DNA of 64,000 nucleotides. It comes from Eutreptiella sp. 'Long Island Sound 2002' (taxonomy: Eukaryota > Euglenozoa > Euglenophyceae > Eutreptiales > Eutreptiaceae). How positions within the stretch are numbered: the stretch's first letter is position 1; every line of letters begins with the position of its first letter. The position numbers were made by a program, and so were the translations under genes. The stretch covers positions 1-64,000 of the forward strand of contig CAXIWF010000820.1 in the NCBI GenBank assembly GCA_964036045.1, given 5' to 3'. Positions 45,671-58,937 of this stretch are shown here, piece by piece. Below the pieces are notes generated by a model that did no database searches, was not told where the DNA came from, and was given only the letters and a program-made list of their open reading frames with translations.

Positions 45671-46537
45671 AAGTGTAGGTACGGCGTGTTGATGCGGATG
45701 CTGGTGTGTGGTTCTTTTTGAATGGGTTGTTGGGACATGAAAGGGCGGGGTACGGTGGCCTGTGTGGAATTGGATGGGTGCGGTGGGATGTAAATGTGAA
45801 TGTGAGCACATTTGGGGGGTTGCACGAAAGTGTAGGTATGCCGTGTTGAGGCGGATGGGGGAGGAGTGGGTGTTTTTGAATGGGGTGTTGGAACATGAAA
45901 TGGCGGGGTACCGTGGCCTGTGCCGGGTTGGGTGGATGCGCTGGGATGCAAATGTGAATGTGAGCACATTGGGAGGGTTGCAAGAAAGTGCAGGTATGGC
46001 GTGTTGATGCGGATGGGGGAGGGGTGGGTGTTTTTGAATGGGGTGTTGGAACACGAAAGGGCGAGGTACGGTGGCCTGTGTATGGTTGGGTGGGTGCAGT
46101 GGGATGCAAATGTGAATGTGAGCACATACGGGGGGTCGCACGAAAGTGTAGGTATGGCGTGTTGATGCGGATGGAGGAGGGGTGGGTGTTTTTGAATGGG
46201 GTGTTGGGACATGAAAGGGCGGGGTACGGTGGCCTGTGTGGGGTTGGGTGGATGCGGTGGGATGCAAATGTGAATGTGAGCACATTTGGGGGGTTGCACG
46301 AAAGTGTAGGTATGCCGCGTTGAGGCGGATGGGGGAGGGGTGGGTGTTTTTGAATGGGGTGTTGGAACATGAAATGGCGGGGTACCGTGGCCTGTGCCGG
46401 GTTGGGTGGATGCGGTGGGATGCAAATGTGAATGTAAGCACATTGGAGGGGTTGTAGGAAAGTGTAGGTATGGCGTGTTGATGCGGATGGGGGAGGGGTG
46501 GGTGTTTTTGAATGGGTCGTTGGAACATGAAAGGGCG

Positions 46538-46823
46538 ATGCTGCCATGGACATCTGAACTGGCTTTGCCAGGCAAAAACATTTCCAGCCGCGGTGGCTCC
46601 ATTAAGGTCCACCGCTCGCTAGTAAAATTGGGGTAAAAATCGGCTATGTTTTTCGCTACACAGAGGGGGTGCTGGTTGTACCATGCACTGCACCACGGCC
46701 TCCTAACATCTTTGCAATGAGGTGCACTCCACAGCTGCCCTCCCCTCGATCATTACATCACATTCCAAGCCATAGTTGCTCACCCGGGATGCTCCCCTTG
46801 CTGGTCTCTCTGGTGATTACCAC
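46538..46823 (-). repeat. E element, inverted copy 13
   Basis: CTCGATC subtype, 1153 bp after copy 12. Confidence 0.9.
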
Positions 46824-47690
46824 AAGTGTAGGTACGGCGTGTTGATGCGGATGCTGGTGTGTGGTTCTTTTTGAATGGGTTGTTGGGACATGAAAGGGCG
46901 GGGTACGGTGGCCTGTGTGGAATTGGATGGGTGCGGTGGGATGTAAATGTGAATGTGAGCACATTTGGGGGGTTGCACGAAAGTGTAGGTATGCCGTGTT
47001 GAGGCGGATGGGGGAGGGGTGGGTGTTTTTGAATGGGGTGTTGGAACATGAAATGGCGGGGTACCGTGGCCTGTGCCGGGTTGGGTGGATGCGCTGGGAT
47101 GCAAATGTGAATGTGAGCACATTGGGAGGGTTGCAAGAAAGTGCAGGTATGGCGTGTTGATGCGGATGGGGGAGGGGTGGATGTTTTTGAATGGGGTGTT
47201 GGAACACGAAAGGGCGAGGTACGGTGGCCTGTGTGGGGTTGGGTGGGTGCAGTGGGATGCAAATGTGAATGTGAGCACATACGGGGGGTCGCACGAAAGT
47301 GTAGGTATGGCGTGTTGATGCGGATGGAGGAGGGGTGGGTGTTTTTGAATGGGGTGTTGGGACATGAAAGGGCGGGGTACGGTGGCCTGTGTGGGGTTGG
47401 GTGGATGCGGTGGGATGCAAATGTGAATGTGAGCACATTTCGGGGGTTGCACGAAAGTGTAGGTATGCCGCGTTGAGGCGGATGGGGGAGGGGTGGGTGT
47501 TTTTGAATGGGGTGTTGGAACATGAAATGGCGGGGTACCGTGGCCTGTGCCGGGTTGGGTGGATGCGGTGGGATGCAAATGTGAATGTAAGCACATTGGG
47601 GGGGTTGTAGGAAAGTGTAGGTATGGCGTGTTGATGCGGATGGGGGAGGGGTGGGTGTTTTTGAATGGGTCGTTGGAACATGAAAGGGCG

Positions 47691-47976
47691 ATGCTGCCAT
47701 GGACATCTGAACTGGCTTTGCCAGGCAAAAACATTTCCAGCCGCGGTGGCTCCATTAAGGTCCACCGCTCGCTAGTAAAATTGGGGTAAAAATCGGCTAT
47801 GTTTTTCGCTACACAGAGGGGGTGCTGGTTGTACCATGCACTGCACCACGGCCTCCTAACATCTTTGCAATGAGGTGCACTCCACAGCTGCCCTCCCCTC
47901 GATCATTACATCACATTCCAAGCCATAGTTGCTCACCCGGGATGCTCCCCTTGCTGGTCTCTCTGGTGATTACCAC
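47691..47976 (-). repeat. E element, inverted copy 14
   Basis: CTCGATC subtype, a further 1153 bp on; inverted partner of the direct pair at 48214. Confidence 0.9.
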
Positions 47977-48213
47977 AAGTGTAGGTACGGCGTGTTGATG
48001 CGGATGCTGGTGTGTGGTTCTTTTTGAATGGGTTGTTGGGACATGAAAGGGCGGGGTACGGTGGCCTGTGTGGAATTGGATGGGTGCGGTGGGATGCAAA
48101 TGTGAATGTGAGCACATTTGGGGGGTTGCACGAAAGTGTAGGTATGGCGTGTTGATGCGGATGGGGGAGGGGTGGGTGTTTTTGAATGGGGTGTTGGGAC
48201 ATGAAAGGGCGGG

Positions 48214-48838
48214 ATTTGTGGTAAACAGCGGAGAGACCAGCAAGGGTAGCATCCCGGTCGAGCAACCATGGGTTGGAATGTGATGTAATGATAGAAACGA
48301 AGGCATTTGTGAAGTGGAATGCATTCTGAAGGTGGTAGGAGGCCGTGGTGCAGTGCAAAGTATACCCACCACCCTCCTTGTATGGCGAAAAACATCCCCA
48401 GTTTTTACCCCGATTTTACTAGTGAGCGGTGGACCTTAATGGAGCTGCGGCGGCTGGACAATGTTTTGGTTTGGCAAACCGGGTTCGGATGTCCATGCCC
48501 TGATCCCAGAGACCTCACCAACGCCATTGGCTTGGGGCACAGAAGCCGTGGATACATCCTGAAGGGGTCCCTTGGGTTGCCGACTATGCCTATGGAGAAC
48601 TACCCAGAAACATGCCTTTTTTTTATGTATGGTTTGTGGTAAATAGCGGAGAGACCAGCAAGGGGAGCATCCCGGGTGAGCAACTATGGGTTGGAATGTG
48701 ATGTAATGATAGAGAGGAAGGCATTTGTGAAGTGGTATGCATTCTGAAGGTGGTAGGAGGCCGTGGTGCAGTGCAAAGTATACCCAGCACCCTCCTTGTA
48801 TGGCAAAAAACATCCCCAATTTTTACCCCGATTTTACA
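48214..48838 (+). repeat. Direct E pair opening segment copy 5
   Basis: Two copies 418 bp apart. Confidence 0.9.
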
Positions 48839-48850
48839 AGTATTTTACTA

Positions 48851-49101
48851 CATGGTGGGGCACATCCTGCGGCACATGGTGGGGCACATGGTGCGGCACA
48901 TCCCAGGGCACATCGTGGGGTTCACAGTGGGGCACACTGTGGGGCACATCATGGGGCACATCAATTGGCATTTGGCGGGCACATCGTGCGGCACATGGTG
49001 GGGCACATGGTGGGGCACATCATGGGTCACATTCTGGTGAGCATTGAGGGGCACATTCTGGGGCACATCGTGGGCCACATTGCGGGGCACATCCTGGGGC
49101 A
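48851..49101 (+). repeat. 12-bp minisatellite, copy 5
   Basis: Shares the GTGCGGCACATCCC change with copy 4. Confidence 0.95.
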
Positions 49102-49773
49102 GTGCGGTGAAAGGTGGTGTGGTGTGGTCTAGCGTGGTGTGGATTGATGTGGTGTAGTGTTTCTTCCTTTTGTGTGGTGCCATGTGAGGAACATGTTGTA
49201 ACCGCTGCATAGTGGTTGATCTTTGTTGTAACTGCGAAGCCTGTAGCCTTGATGCCCCAGGGGTCGTAACGCCCGACACTGCCCCTGATATCTCCGAACC
49301 CACATAACCCTCTTCAGACCCATATCCAGCTTAGGGGAGCGACATATGCGAAGCACTTGTAAGTCCTTTGAACTCCATGGTGGAATATGAAGAGTACGAA
49401 AACCCGGTCTACAAAAATGGAGCAGACATAGAATCTCAATGCGCATTCATCGCACATAATGACACAACGTGAAATCATTCGAAATAATTTAAATAAATCC
49501 GATTGGGAAATCACGAAAGACAAATGCGACTCGACGCGCGCTCACAGGCGACATCTGGCGGCGAACGGAAAACATGAAAACAAGCGGAAAATTTACTGCA
49601 CTAATGTACATCTGAGAATCATTGAAATTCTGATCACATCAGTGTATAATTGAGTGCTGTCAGTGCTGCCGTTACACATGTGTGGTGCACTGGTTCAGGG
49701 CTGTTTGTGTTGTCTTGAGGCCTCATTCCATAGGCGAGGTGGTTTGTGAGTGCCAAAAGAATGCATCCTAGTA
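49102..49773. other. Spacer, copy 5
   Basis: Matches 5979-6650; nothing further recognised. Confidence 0.6.
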
Positions 49774-51643
49774 GGTTACTTTTGCGTTCTAAAATATCCC
49801 AAACACCCGATCATTTTTTTGGGAAAATATCCTAATTATCCTAAAAAAAAGGGTTACGGTTAACCTTAGCTTTAACGGTAACCATTTTTTAGGATAGTTA
49901 GGATATTTTTGGTCCTTGCCTGGAAGAATATTAAGTACTTGGGATATTTTGGACATTTTTCAGCAGGAGGTTTCAGTCTAGATGAGTCAGCTAGGGATAT
50001 TTAGGATATTTAGGATATTTTTTGCATGACGTTTTAGGATCTTTTCTCGCATTTAGAATATTTGTTCTAGCGAGGTTGGGATGTTTTTGACGATTGCTTA
50101 TCACAACATGTTCAGCCTGCGGTTGTTTGTCCATTACGATGTTGAGGATGGTCCACATAATGAGGATATTGTCTCCATCAGGACTTAGGATATTTTTGGC
50201 AATGTACTCATCACAATGGTAGCTGTAACCCTTCTTCGAATCTTTGGAATATTTCTGGTGTTATGCCCAAAGCTACATGAAGTACTTGGGATATTGAGGA
50301 TATTTTTGAGCAAGAACGTTCAGTCAATTGAGGATATTTGGGATATTTAGGATATTTTCTGCATGATCTGAGAGAATGGTGCTGATATTCAGGATGTTTG
50401 GTCTGGCGAGATTAGGAAGTATTTGACACGTGCTGAGCACAACATTTTCAGCATCCTGTTGTAGGCCCATTGGATGGTTCAGAATATTTAGGATAATTCG
50501 AATATTGTCTCCTATAGGACTTATGATATCTTCCTTCTAGCCATCGCTACTTACTCATCACACCAATAGCGGATACTTACAATATGTTCGATGATATGCC
50601 CCGAACAATATTACGTACTTAGGATATTTAGGATGTTTTTGAGAAAAGAAACGAGCCAGGTCAGAACATTTGGGATACTTAGGATATTTTCTGCATGAGG
50701 TTTAACGATCTTCCCGATGATTCGGATGACTGACTTGGCAAAATTAGGACTCACAACATTTTCAACATCCCGTTGTTTGCCCATTGGGATGTTTAGGATA
50801 TTTAGGATAATTAGGATATTTTCTCCGTCAGCACTTATGATATTTTTATTCTTAGATTTTTCATGTATAGTAATGGCAAATTCCTCATCACAACCGTACT
50901 TGTAACCACTCTTAGGATATTTAAGATATTCCTTGCTGTTATCGAAGAAAGTGGAGTACTTAGCACATTAAAGATGTTTGCTAGCCCCAACTTTCAGTCC
51001 CAAAAGTTGAGGACATTTAGGATACTTAGGATGTTTTTTGCACAAATTAGACAGTGTTTTTAGGCTAAGGCTAACCGGTTTATCCATCTCTTTGACAATG
51101 ACCCATCGCAACATGTTTGCCAGGTCAGGAAGTTTAGGATAATTACATGCCCAGAGCCACACAAAGTACTTGGGATATTTGGGATATTTTTGAGAACAAA
51201 TGTTCAGTCAGTTGAAGATATTTAGGATATTTTCTCCAACAGGAGTTAGAATATCGTTCTTTTTACATTTTGCATGTGTAGTGATGGCAAATAACTCATG
51301 ACAACCGTAATTGTAACCACGCTTAGGATATGTAGTATATTCGTTGGTGTTATCGAGGAATATTCAGTACTTGGCATAGTTAGGATGTTTCCTAGCCCTA
51401 ACGTTCTGTCCCAAAGGCTGGGGATGTTCAGGATACTTAGGATGTTTTTTCCACGCGTTAGACAGAGGTTCTAGGATAAGGATAACCTATTTTTCCATAT
51501 CTTTGACAATGACTCATCGCAACATGTTCGCCTGGTTAGGACTTTTATGATAATTAGAATCATTAGGATCTTTTCTGCATTCGGACTTAGGATCGTTTTC
51601 TCAAACACGACTTAGGACATTCGTTGGCGCGCTTTTCATTTCG
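49774..51643. repeat. TTAGGATATT region, copy 5 (second haplotype)
   Basis: Diagnostic bases as in copies 2 and 4. Confidence 0.9.
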
Positions 51644-52663
51644 TACGGGTTAGCCATCGGGATGCGCAGCCTTGATAGATCTATGGTTGTGTAGAAGATT
51701 GTGATATTGTATTTTAAACTCACTAGGATATTGGGGACATCTGGGATGTTTCTCAAAATTGGTTAGGACAATTTGATCCCATACCTCATCTGCTATGGGT
51801 TTGACATTTTGGTAAGTTGTTGAGCATCGAATCATGCAGTACTTTGGCAGCCGCGGTTTTGTAGCACACAGGACACATGCAGTGTTCTGTTTCCAACAGA
51901 CACGGGTATGTACAAAATTTGTAACATCGTCACGCAACAAACTAGGATTTTTTGAACCGTGAAGTGGACCACTTCGACATTCCTTTTTGCGATAGTAATA
52001 GTGATACGTCTTTACTACCTGCAATATCACTGCGTCAAGATTTTTGCGGACAAAAGAGGTTGAGGAAAGTTGCAATAGTTATGATAATTTGTGGCTTACA
52101 GTTTAGAATGTATTTCCTGCCTTTGAATTATGGCTAGATCGAGCATTTGGACCATTCATATATTCCCTCAAGGAGCTAGGGTTGTTGAGATTCCTCGTTC
52201 AGCAAATTTTTGAAATCCTTTTTAGCCTTTGCGTACAGGCCTATGCGGGTTACACAGAAGGATTTCCCGAAGGTATGTGGCATTGTAGAGGCATGTGCAC
52301 ATTTGGAATCTCTAAGATTCTTGTCCAGGAGGGGGGCGGGATGGTCTCAGCACACTCAGAGGAAGATCTAGCTCCTAAGAAGGTGCCATGGCGGCCATGT
52401 GCGAAAAACATGAGCTTCAATGAGACCTTTGTTCTGCACCATGGAAGTTTTTGGATACAGCTTGCAATAGACAGCACTGCGCACAAGACACAACACATTG
52501 CTCACAGCACGACATGGTGCAAAGAATACAAAACAAAACTCCCAGCAAAGCTGACTAGAAGCCCAAAAAACAAGCTGTCCCCAGGACAACACTCTCCATA
52601 CAGCGTATCACTGTGCACATCGATCGGCAACGTCACCGAATGCAACAGATTGGAAAAAACATC
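51644..52663. other. 1-kb spacer, copy 5
   Basis: Continues into the third SL cassette at 52664. Confidence 0.75.
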
Positions 52664-52687
52664 ACATGGCACAAATCATTGTCCGCG

Positions 52688-52882
52688 TCCGAACGGGCCA
52701 GCAACGAACAGATTCGGCCGTTAAGCGCCGCACATGGGGCACAATCAGACAAAGATACCCTGCAAACGGGGAACCAGGGCCCAAGTAAGCAAGAAGCACA
52801 CACAAATGGGCCGACAAAATGTGACCGCGGCCTCAACTGCGCGCATGCACCCCCCCACCCCACCCCACCCCATTGTCTCCTG
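52688..52882. repeat. 195-bp cassette-flanking repeat, left copy of second complete cassette
   Basis: Pairs with 54015-54212. Confidence 0.88.
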
Positions 52883-53089
52883 CGCACAAGGGACATGGAC
52901 AAACCCTACTCCCCTAGGGGGGAGGGGCGGAAGGGGCGGGGCAGCGCATGCCGCGATACCACCAGGGAAGGAAGGGCAGGGTGTTACGCAAAGGGGAGGG
53001 ACATGTGTGCGGATGTGTGCGGAGTAAATGATGGGTGCTGAGCTTGAGCCTATGATCCGGACTCCAGTGGGAAGGACTTTGGTTTTGGA

Positions 53090-53190
53090 AGGAGATTGGC
53101 CCATTGGCCTCCACAAAGTGGCGCTGAAAGCACCAAAGCTGCCTAGTAAGGAGCGAGTATATACCGAAAAAAAATAGACACTTAGAAAGT
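53090..53190 (-). ncRNA. Spliced-leader RNA gene 3, exon variant
   Basis: Exon 53165-53190 on the minus strand. It differs from genes 1 and 2 at two bases in an otherwise near-identical duplication. Exon position 8 is A instead of G (plus-strand 53183 T for C), so the start reads ACTTTCTAAGTGTC. Intron position +8 is C instead of A (plus-strand 53157). The GT donor, the eight-T run and both hairpins are kept. If transcribed it would add an altered leader to mRNAs; it may instead be a decaying pseudogene. Confidence 0.88.
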
Positions 53191-53832
53191 GTGCCTCCAA
53201 GAAGGGTGTGCGTAGCATAACGTCCTTGTGACAGCGCCCTTATGCGAACGCATTTTGGAAGGGGGGTTTTTCGGACCCCCCACCGCTCGTTAGGACCCCC
53301 CTCCCCCATAGCTCGACGCCACCGTCTCGGATTCGCAAAATGAGTGACGTTTTGGACTCAGCGACCCCGAAATAGGGGGGGTTTACTGTGTCAATAGCTC
53401 ATTTTAGGATATGGGTGACTATTACCGACTCGGTAGGCTCTGCCCGTTCCTCACCACGAATGGGGATACCCCTTTTGGGGTGGTGTTAGAGCAGGACCCC
53501 CTGGGGACCTACATGGGTAAACTAGTACCCCCCCCCCCTATTTTGATGTCGCTGAATCCGAATATCAACTCAGATTTGGCGGTTGGGGCGGTTATTACCG
53601 AGTTTTTGGTCGCGCGCGCGCTCCATTTGGACCCCCTCATATCTCGACGCCACTGTCTCAGATTCGAAAAAAAATTGCATTTTCGGAATCAGCGACCTCG
53701 AAATAGGGGGGGTACAAAGATTTTCACGTCGATTTGGTACAATTTGCTATTTTTAGTACTTTCGGGGAGACTGTATACTCGGTAGGATCTGCCTGTCTAG
53801 GAACGGGCAGATCCTACCGAGTCAGGGGCAAT
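53191..53832. other. SL-5S intergenic spacer 2
   Basis: Same content as 37380-38021, with the 20-bp hairpin at 53777-53822. Confidence 0.75.
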
Positions 53833-53838
53833 AAAAAA
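53833..53838 (-). terminator. Pol III terminator of 5S gene 2
   Basis: T6 directly after the 5S 3' end on the minus strand. Confidence 0.9.
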
Positions 53839-53956
53839 GCGTACAGCACCCAGTGTTCCCAAGTGGTCTCCCACCTCAGTACTAACTGGGCCTGACTAGG
53901 CTTAACTTCTGAAATCGGACGGGTTTAGGTGTGTTCCCAGTAGTATGGCTGTACGC
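53839..53956 (-). rRNA. 5S ribosomal RNA gene 2
   Basis: Reads the same as gene 1 across all 118 nt, with intact box A, box C and terminal helix, although the neighbouring SL gene has diverged. Confidence 0.97.
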
Positions 53957-54014
53957 ATTCGTCATGCGCGGACGCCCGGCTTGCGGGCGGGGAAAAGGGG
54001 GGGGGTGGACCGCA
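53957..54014. other. 5' flank of 5S gene 2
   Basis: As 38146-38203. Confidence 0.6.
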
Positions 54015-54212
54015 TCCGAACGGGCCAGCAACGAACAGATTCGGCCGTTAAGAGCCGCACATGGGGCACAATCAGACAAAGATACCCTGCAAACGGGGAA
54101 CCAGGGCCCAAGTAATGAAGAAGCACGCACAAATGGGCCGAGAAAATGTGACCGCGGCCTCAACTGCGCGCATGCCCCCCCCCCCCACCCCACCCCACCC
54201 CATTGTCTCCTG
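54015..54212. repeat. 198-bp cassette-flanking repeat, right copy
   Basis: As 38204-38401. Confidence 0.88.
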
Positions 54213-54214
54213 TC

Positions 54215-54567
54215 TTTGTGGGCCATCTCTTCAGCTTGAGGTTTATGAACCTCTAGAGGAGACCTAGGAGGTCACACTCATGCTGTCAGGCTCCATGATA
54301 ATGCATAGACGTTGCCCTGGGGGGGTGCCTTGGGTTGCCGACTATCACTGAAAACAGCCATCCTGAAAAGGCCGAAAAGTTACGTAGTAGAACGGTGAAA
54401 TTTGTACAAAAAAAAGGTTTGTGGGCCATCTCTTCAGCTTGAGGTTCAGGAACCTCTAGAGGACACCTAGGAGGTCACATTCATGCTGTCAGGCTCCATG
54501 ACAATGCATCCACGTTGCCCTGGGGGGGTGCCTTGAGTTGCCGACTATCACTGAAAACAACCATCCT
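54215..54567. repeat. 203-bp tandem duplication, second occurrence
   Basis: Matches 38404-38756 at offset 15811. Confidence 0.9.
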
Positions 54568-54687
54568 TGGGGCCGGGGTTGGCTGCTGCCTTGGGCTTGG
54601 GTTCGGTCCCATGTGCCTGAGTTTGCGTCCCAAATGAATGTATTGCCATGCAACACACATGAATGTTGTCCTCCATACCTCAATAGC
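54568..54687. other. Spacer
   Basis: Matches 38757-38876, with CCGGGGTTGG for CCAGGGTTGG. Confidence 0.6.
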
Positions 54688-55273
54688 ATGCCTATATGTC
54701 TACCCCAGCAATGCCTGGCCCTTGTGAATGGGCTCCCACCCCCTGGAGATCCCTTGTTCAGGGAGAGTCCAGGGTGGTGGGTCAGGCTGCAGAGTGTAGG
54801 CCACAAACACAGAACGTGTTCCCATGTTTTTGTGCCCGAAAACTTGGAAGATTTTAGGAAATTGTTTTATGCCTATACGTCTACCCCAGCAATGCCTGGC
54901 CCTTGTGAATGGGCTCCCACCCCCTGGAGATCCCTTGTTCAGGGAGAGTCCAGAGTGGTGGGTCAGGCTGCAGAGTGTAGGCCACAAACACAGAATGTGT
55001 TCCCATGTTTTTGTGCCCGAAAACTTGGAAGATTTTAGGAAATTGTTTTATGCCTATATGTCTACCCCAGCAATGCCTGGCCCTTGTGAATGGGCTCCCA
55101 CCCCCTGGAGATCCCTTGTTCAGGGAGAGTCCAGAGTGGTGGGTCAGGCTGCAGAGTGTAGGCCACAAACACAGAACGTGTTCCCATGTTTTTGTGCCCG
55201 AAAACTTGGAAAATTTTAGGGAATTGTTTTATGCCTATATGTCTACCCCAGCAATGCCTGGTCCTTGTGAATG
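54688..55273. repeat. 181-bp tandem repeat, second occurrence
   Basis: Same 3.2 copies as at 38877, with one base change (AGAATGTGTTCC near 54993). Confidence 0.95.
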
Positions 55274-56125
55274 TATTTTTTTTTGGGGACAGCAAATGAA
55301 AAAAACCGTCAACTTCCTGTTTCCTGGAAAAAAATTACACGAAGGTACCACAAAAAAAATTCACAAAGGGTCATTCGCATCCCCAATGCCACCAGAATCG
55401 GCTGAGATTATGCACCCTGCTTTTTCCATTGCACCCGCACTGCTGTAGGAATTCGCACCACTTTGCACCCCTACTCCTACATGAATCCACTAATTTATTC
55501 AGAAATGCAACCAGAATTGAGTTCCAAACCCTAGCTTTCACAAATGCAAAAATGGGTTGAACACACATGCTGCCCCTACTCTCGCCAATACAAAAATTGT
55601 CTAATCATGCATTCCATGCCCGTCCTGATTGTGTATCAAACATGTTGTTCTTGCATCGCATGCTTTTGCCAATGCACAAAGCTTTTAACTTGCAACCAAT
55701 GCCTTATCAATTGAGGTTTTCCGCTTGCCCCTGCAAAAGACATGGCTTGAACATACAAATGTTTTGGTGTCTGTTGTTTGGTCATCATTTTTGCCAGCCA
55801 AGTCCTGTTGTAGCGAAGTGTGTTGCATCAATTCTGCTCCAAACTGCAATGGCATGTCCCCAACAACACTGGACTGTCTTGGCATCAGTGAAAGTAGGAG
55901 GAGGAAAAAACAAGCATTGTTCAATAGTGTCCACAAATAGAGCAAGCAATAGGGAACATTCCACACAGGCTCACCATGAAAAACACCACATATTTTGGAA
56001 AAAAATAGTCATGCTGAACACTGGCAGCAAACATTGACCAAAATACAATGCACCAATTTTCCGACTTGTGCAGGCAGCAACGAAAATGTCATAGCAATTG
56101 GCCATGCCCGGATGTATTTCTACAA
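55274..56125. other. Spacer without recognised gene
   Basis: As 39463-40314. Confidence 0.6.
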
Positions 56126-56330
56126 GCGTCAGCGCGCTGTCTGTGTGTTCGTTGTGTGTCAGCGCGCATCATAGGTGTCCATTGGGTGTCAGCGCGCTGT
56201 CTGTGTGTGTCAGCGCGCTGTCTGTGTGTCACTTGTGTGTCAGCGCACTCTGTGTGTGTCACTTGTGTGTCACGCGCTCTCTGTGGTCATTTGTGTGTCA
56301 GCTCTGTGTGTCAGTTGTGTGTCAGCGAGT
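56126..56330. repeat. TG-rich minisatellite, second occurrence
   Basis: As 40315-40519, hairpin arms at 56132-56139 and 56160-56167. Confidence 0.88.
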
Positions 56331-57201
56331 GCTCTATAGACTCTCACTAAGTTGACTTGGGGCGCTCTGATACATGGGCTTCACTCAAATGGGTATATAT
56401 AGGGGTCGTACATGGTGTATTCTGTAAGTGTATGAGTGCAAGTGTGGAAGTGTGTCCTTCAGGTTCGCTCTGGCGAAGGAGTTGACTGCACATGAGCAGC
56501 CAAAATAGGCTGATTGACTTGAAATGGTGATGGATGATCACAAAGATGAAATTCTCTCAAAGAGTGAAAAATGACCAAAATCGACCCAAAACTCACCTCG
56601 AAAACACCCAGGCGCACTCGGAGTGCCCCAGCAGCGCCGTGGCGAACGACGGAGGGCGTCGCCACGCGTCGCAGCTGTCGCTTGCGACCGATCCTGCCAA
56701 AAATGGCACATTTGGCCAGAAACAGGCCAAAAAGGTCTAAAAACCCAAAATGGGCCAGGATGAAGCCCTGAAACTGGGCAAGACGCTGGAAGAGAGCCGT
56801 CGACACACAATACCAGTGTTGACGAGTGCCACGAACGCACTCGCGCGTCGAAAAGCTACGACAAGCGTCGCCGACAGAAAAAGAGAGCAAAATTTGAAAA
56901 TTTGCAAAATTGAAGAATTGAAACAGAATTAGCTGCTACAGGTGGCGCAGGACAGTCAAACGCTGTCAGCGCAGCGTAGAGCGTCACGTTGTGAGCGCCG
57001 TAACCCTGTCCGAGCGCGTCGCCAGGGAACAGGGACTCTGATTCGCAACAAAATATCAAAATCCAACTTCAAACTTCAAAATTGCTTCAAGAACACCAAA
57101 ATGAGAGAAACAAACACCTTGTGGACCTGTACTGTACTCCCCAAATTCCAACAAAAGGTAACAAACCAGGACTTCGTTCATTTGAATACGATGTCTCCAC
57201 T
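56331..57201. other. Spacer without recognised gene
   Basis: As 40520-41390, with CCCCAAATTCC for CCCCAACTTCC near 57140. Confidence 0.55.
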
Positions 57202-57254
57202 CGCGCTGTCTGTGTGTTCGTTGTGTGTCAGCGCGCTCTGTGTGTGTCAGTTGT
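57202..57254. repeat. TG-rich hairpin motif, second occurrence of 41391 copy
   Basis: Matches 41391-41443. Confidence 0.85.
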
Positions 57255-57878
57255 GCAACACAACAGTTATGATGCAGGTTGACACGGAAACCGCACAACT
57301 CTTTCTCGAAATCAAGGCAAAATGTTCGGGGACTCCACAATGGTGAAATGTGGCCAACGACCAAAAGATTCACCCATTCACGGACCGTGGGGTAGGAGAG
57401 GCACAGGACAGGGGGGGGTTGATATTACCAACGGCTGCTTTGCTGTGGCGTCCATGTACGGCACCCGTTTCTTGACGGCAGCAGGATGAACGAAAGAGCG
57501 ATCAGCTGCAGCATACAAATTGCGCAAACGCACCAGTTCAGCACTTCTTGGGTTACCGTGTCCATTGCGACCTACTTTTTGGGCATGTCCAAAAAAAAGG
57601 TCGCAGTTGCAATGTGCCCCGCGAGTTGAGCAACTGTTATCCGCAGAAATGCGTTTTTCTGCGGATAAGGGCTTATCCGCAGAAATGTCTGCGGCGGTCG
57701 GCTTTCTGGCAGAACAAAGCGAAATTGAGCAGATTTTTTGGGGAAATGCCAGATTAGAGCTGTCTGTACTGGTCACTGCCTGTTGGATGACATGCCTGAA
57801 CACAAATTTTATTCTGTTTCTGAATTGCAGAATTTTTGGGTGAGTTCTCACTATGCCACCCATTAGAAGAAAGATCAT
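57255..57878. other. Spacer ending at satellite block 6
   Basis: As 41444-42067, with the same join into satellite. Confidence 0.6.
57637..57685. other. Two mutually exclusive hairpins (copy 2)
   Basis: All three arms and both loops are unchanged from 41826-41874. Confidence 0.92.
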
Positions 57879-58937
57879 TGTGAATGTGAGCACATTGGGG
57901 GGGTTGTAGGAAAGTGTAGGTATGGCGTGTTGATGCGGATGGGGGAGGGGTGGGTGTTTTTGAATGGGGTGTTGGGACATGAAAGGGCGAGGTACGGTGG
58001 CCTGTGTGGGGTTGGGTGGGTGCAGTGGGATGCAAATGTGAATGCGAGCACATACGGGGGGTCGCACGAAAGTGTAGGTATGGCGTGTTGATGCGGATGA
58101 AGGAGGGGTGGGTGTTTTTGAATGGGGTGTTGGGACATGAAAGGGCGGGGTACGGTGGCCTGTGCCGGGTTGGGTGGATGCGGTGGGATGCAAATGTGAA
58201 TGTGAGCACATTTGGGGGGTTGCACGAAAGTGTAGGTATGCCGTGTTGAGGCGGATGGGGGAGGGGTGGGTGTTTTTGAATGGGGTGTTGGAACATGAAA
58301 TGGCGGGGTACCGTGGCCTGTGCCGGGTTGGGTGGATGCGCTGGGATGCAAATGTGAATGTGAGCACATTGGGAGGGTTGCAAGAAAGTGCAGGTATGGC
58401 GTGTTGATGCGGATGGGGGAGGGGTGGGTGTTTTTGAATGGGGTGTTGGAACACGAAAGGGCGAGGTACGGTGGCCTGTGTGGGGTTGGGTGGGTGCAGT
58501 GGGATGCAAATGTGAATGTGAGCACATACGGGGGGTCGCACGAAAGTGTAGGTATGGCGTGTTGATGCGGATGGAGGAGGGGTGGGTGTTTTTGAATGGG
58601 GTGTTGGGACATGAAAGGGCGGGGTACGGTGGCCTGTGTGGGGTTGGGTGGATGCGGTGGGATGCAAATGTGAATGTGAGCACATTTGGGGGGTTGCACG
58701 AAAGTGTAGGTATGCCGCGTTGAGGCGGATGGGGGAGGGGTGGGTGTTTTTGAATGGGGTGTTGGAACATGAAATGGCGGGGTACCGTGGCCTGTGCCGG
58801 GTTGGGTGGATGCGGTGGGATGCAAATGTGAATGTAAGCACATTTGGGGGGTTGTAGGAAAGTGTAGGTATGGCGTGTTGATGCGGATGGGGGAGGGGTG
58901 GGTGTTTTTGAATGGGTCGTTGGAACATGAAAGGGCG

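Larger units (their letters stand above)
42068..48213. repeat. 158-bp satellite block 5
   Basis: About 32 monomers with four inverted E inserts, the longest block. It has one monomer fewer than block 6 before its first E insert and one 1153-bp unit more at its end. Confidence 0.97.
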
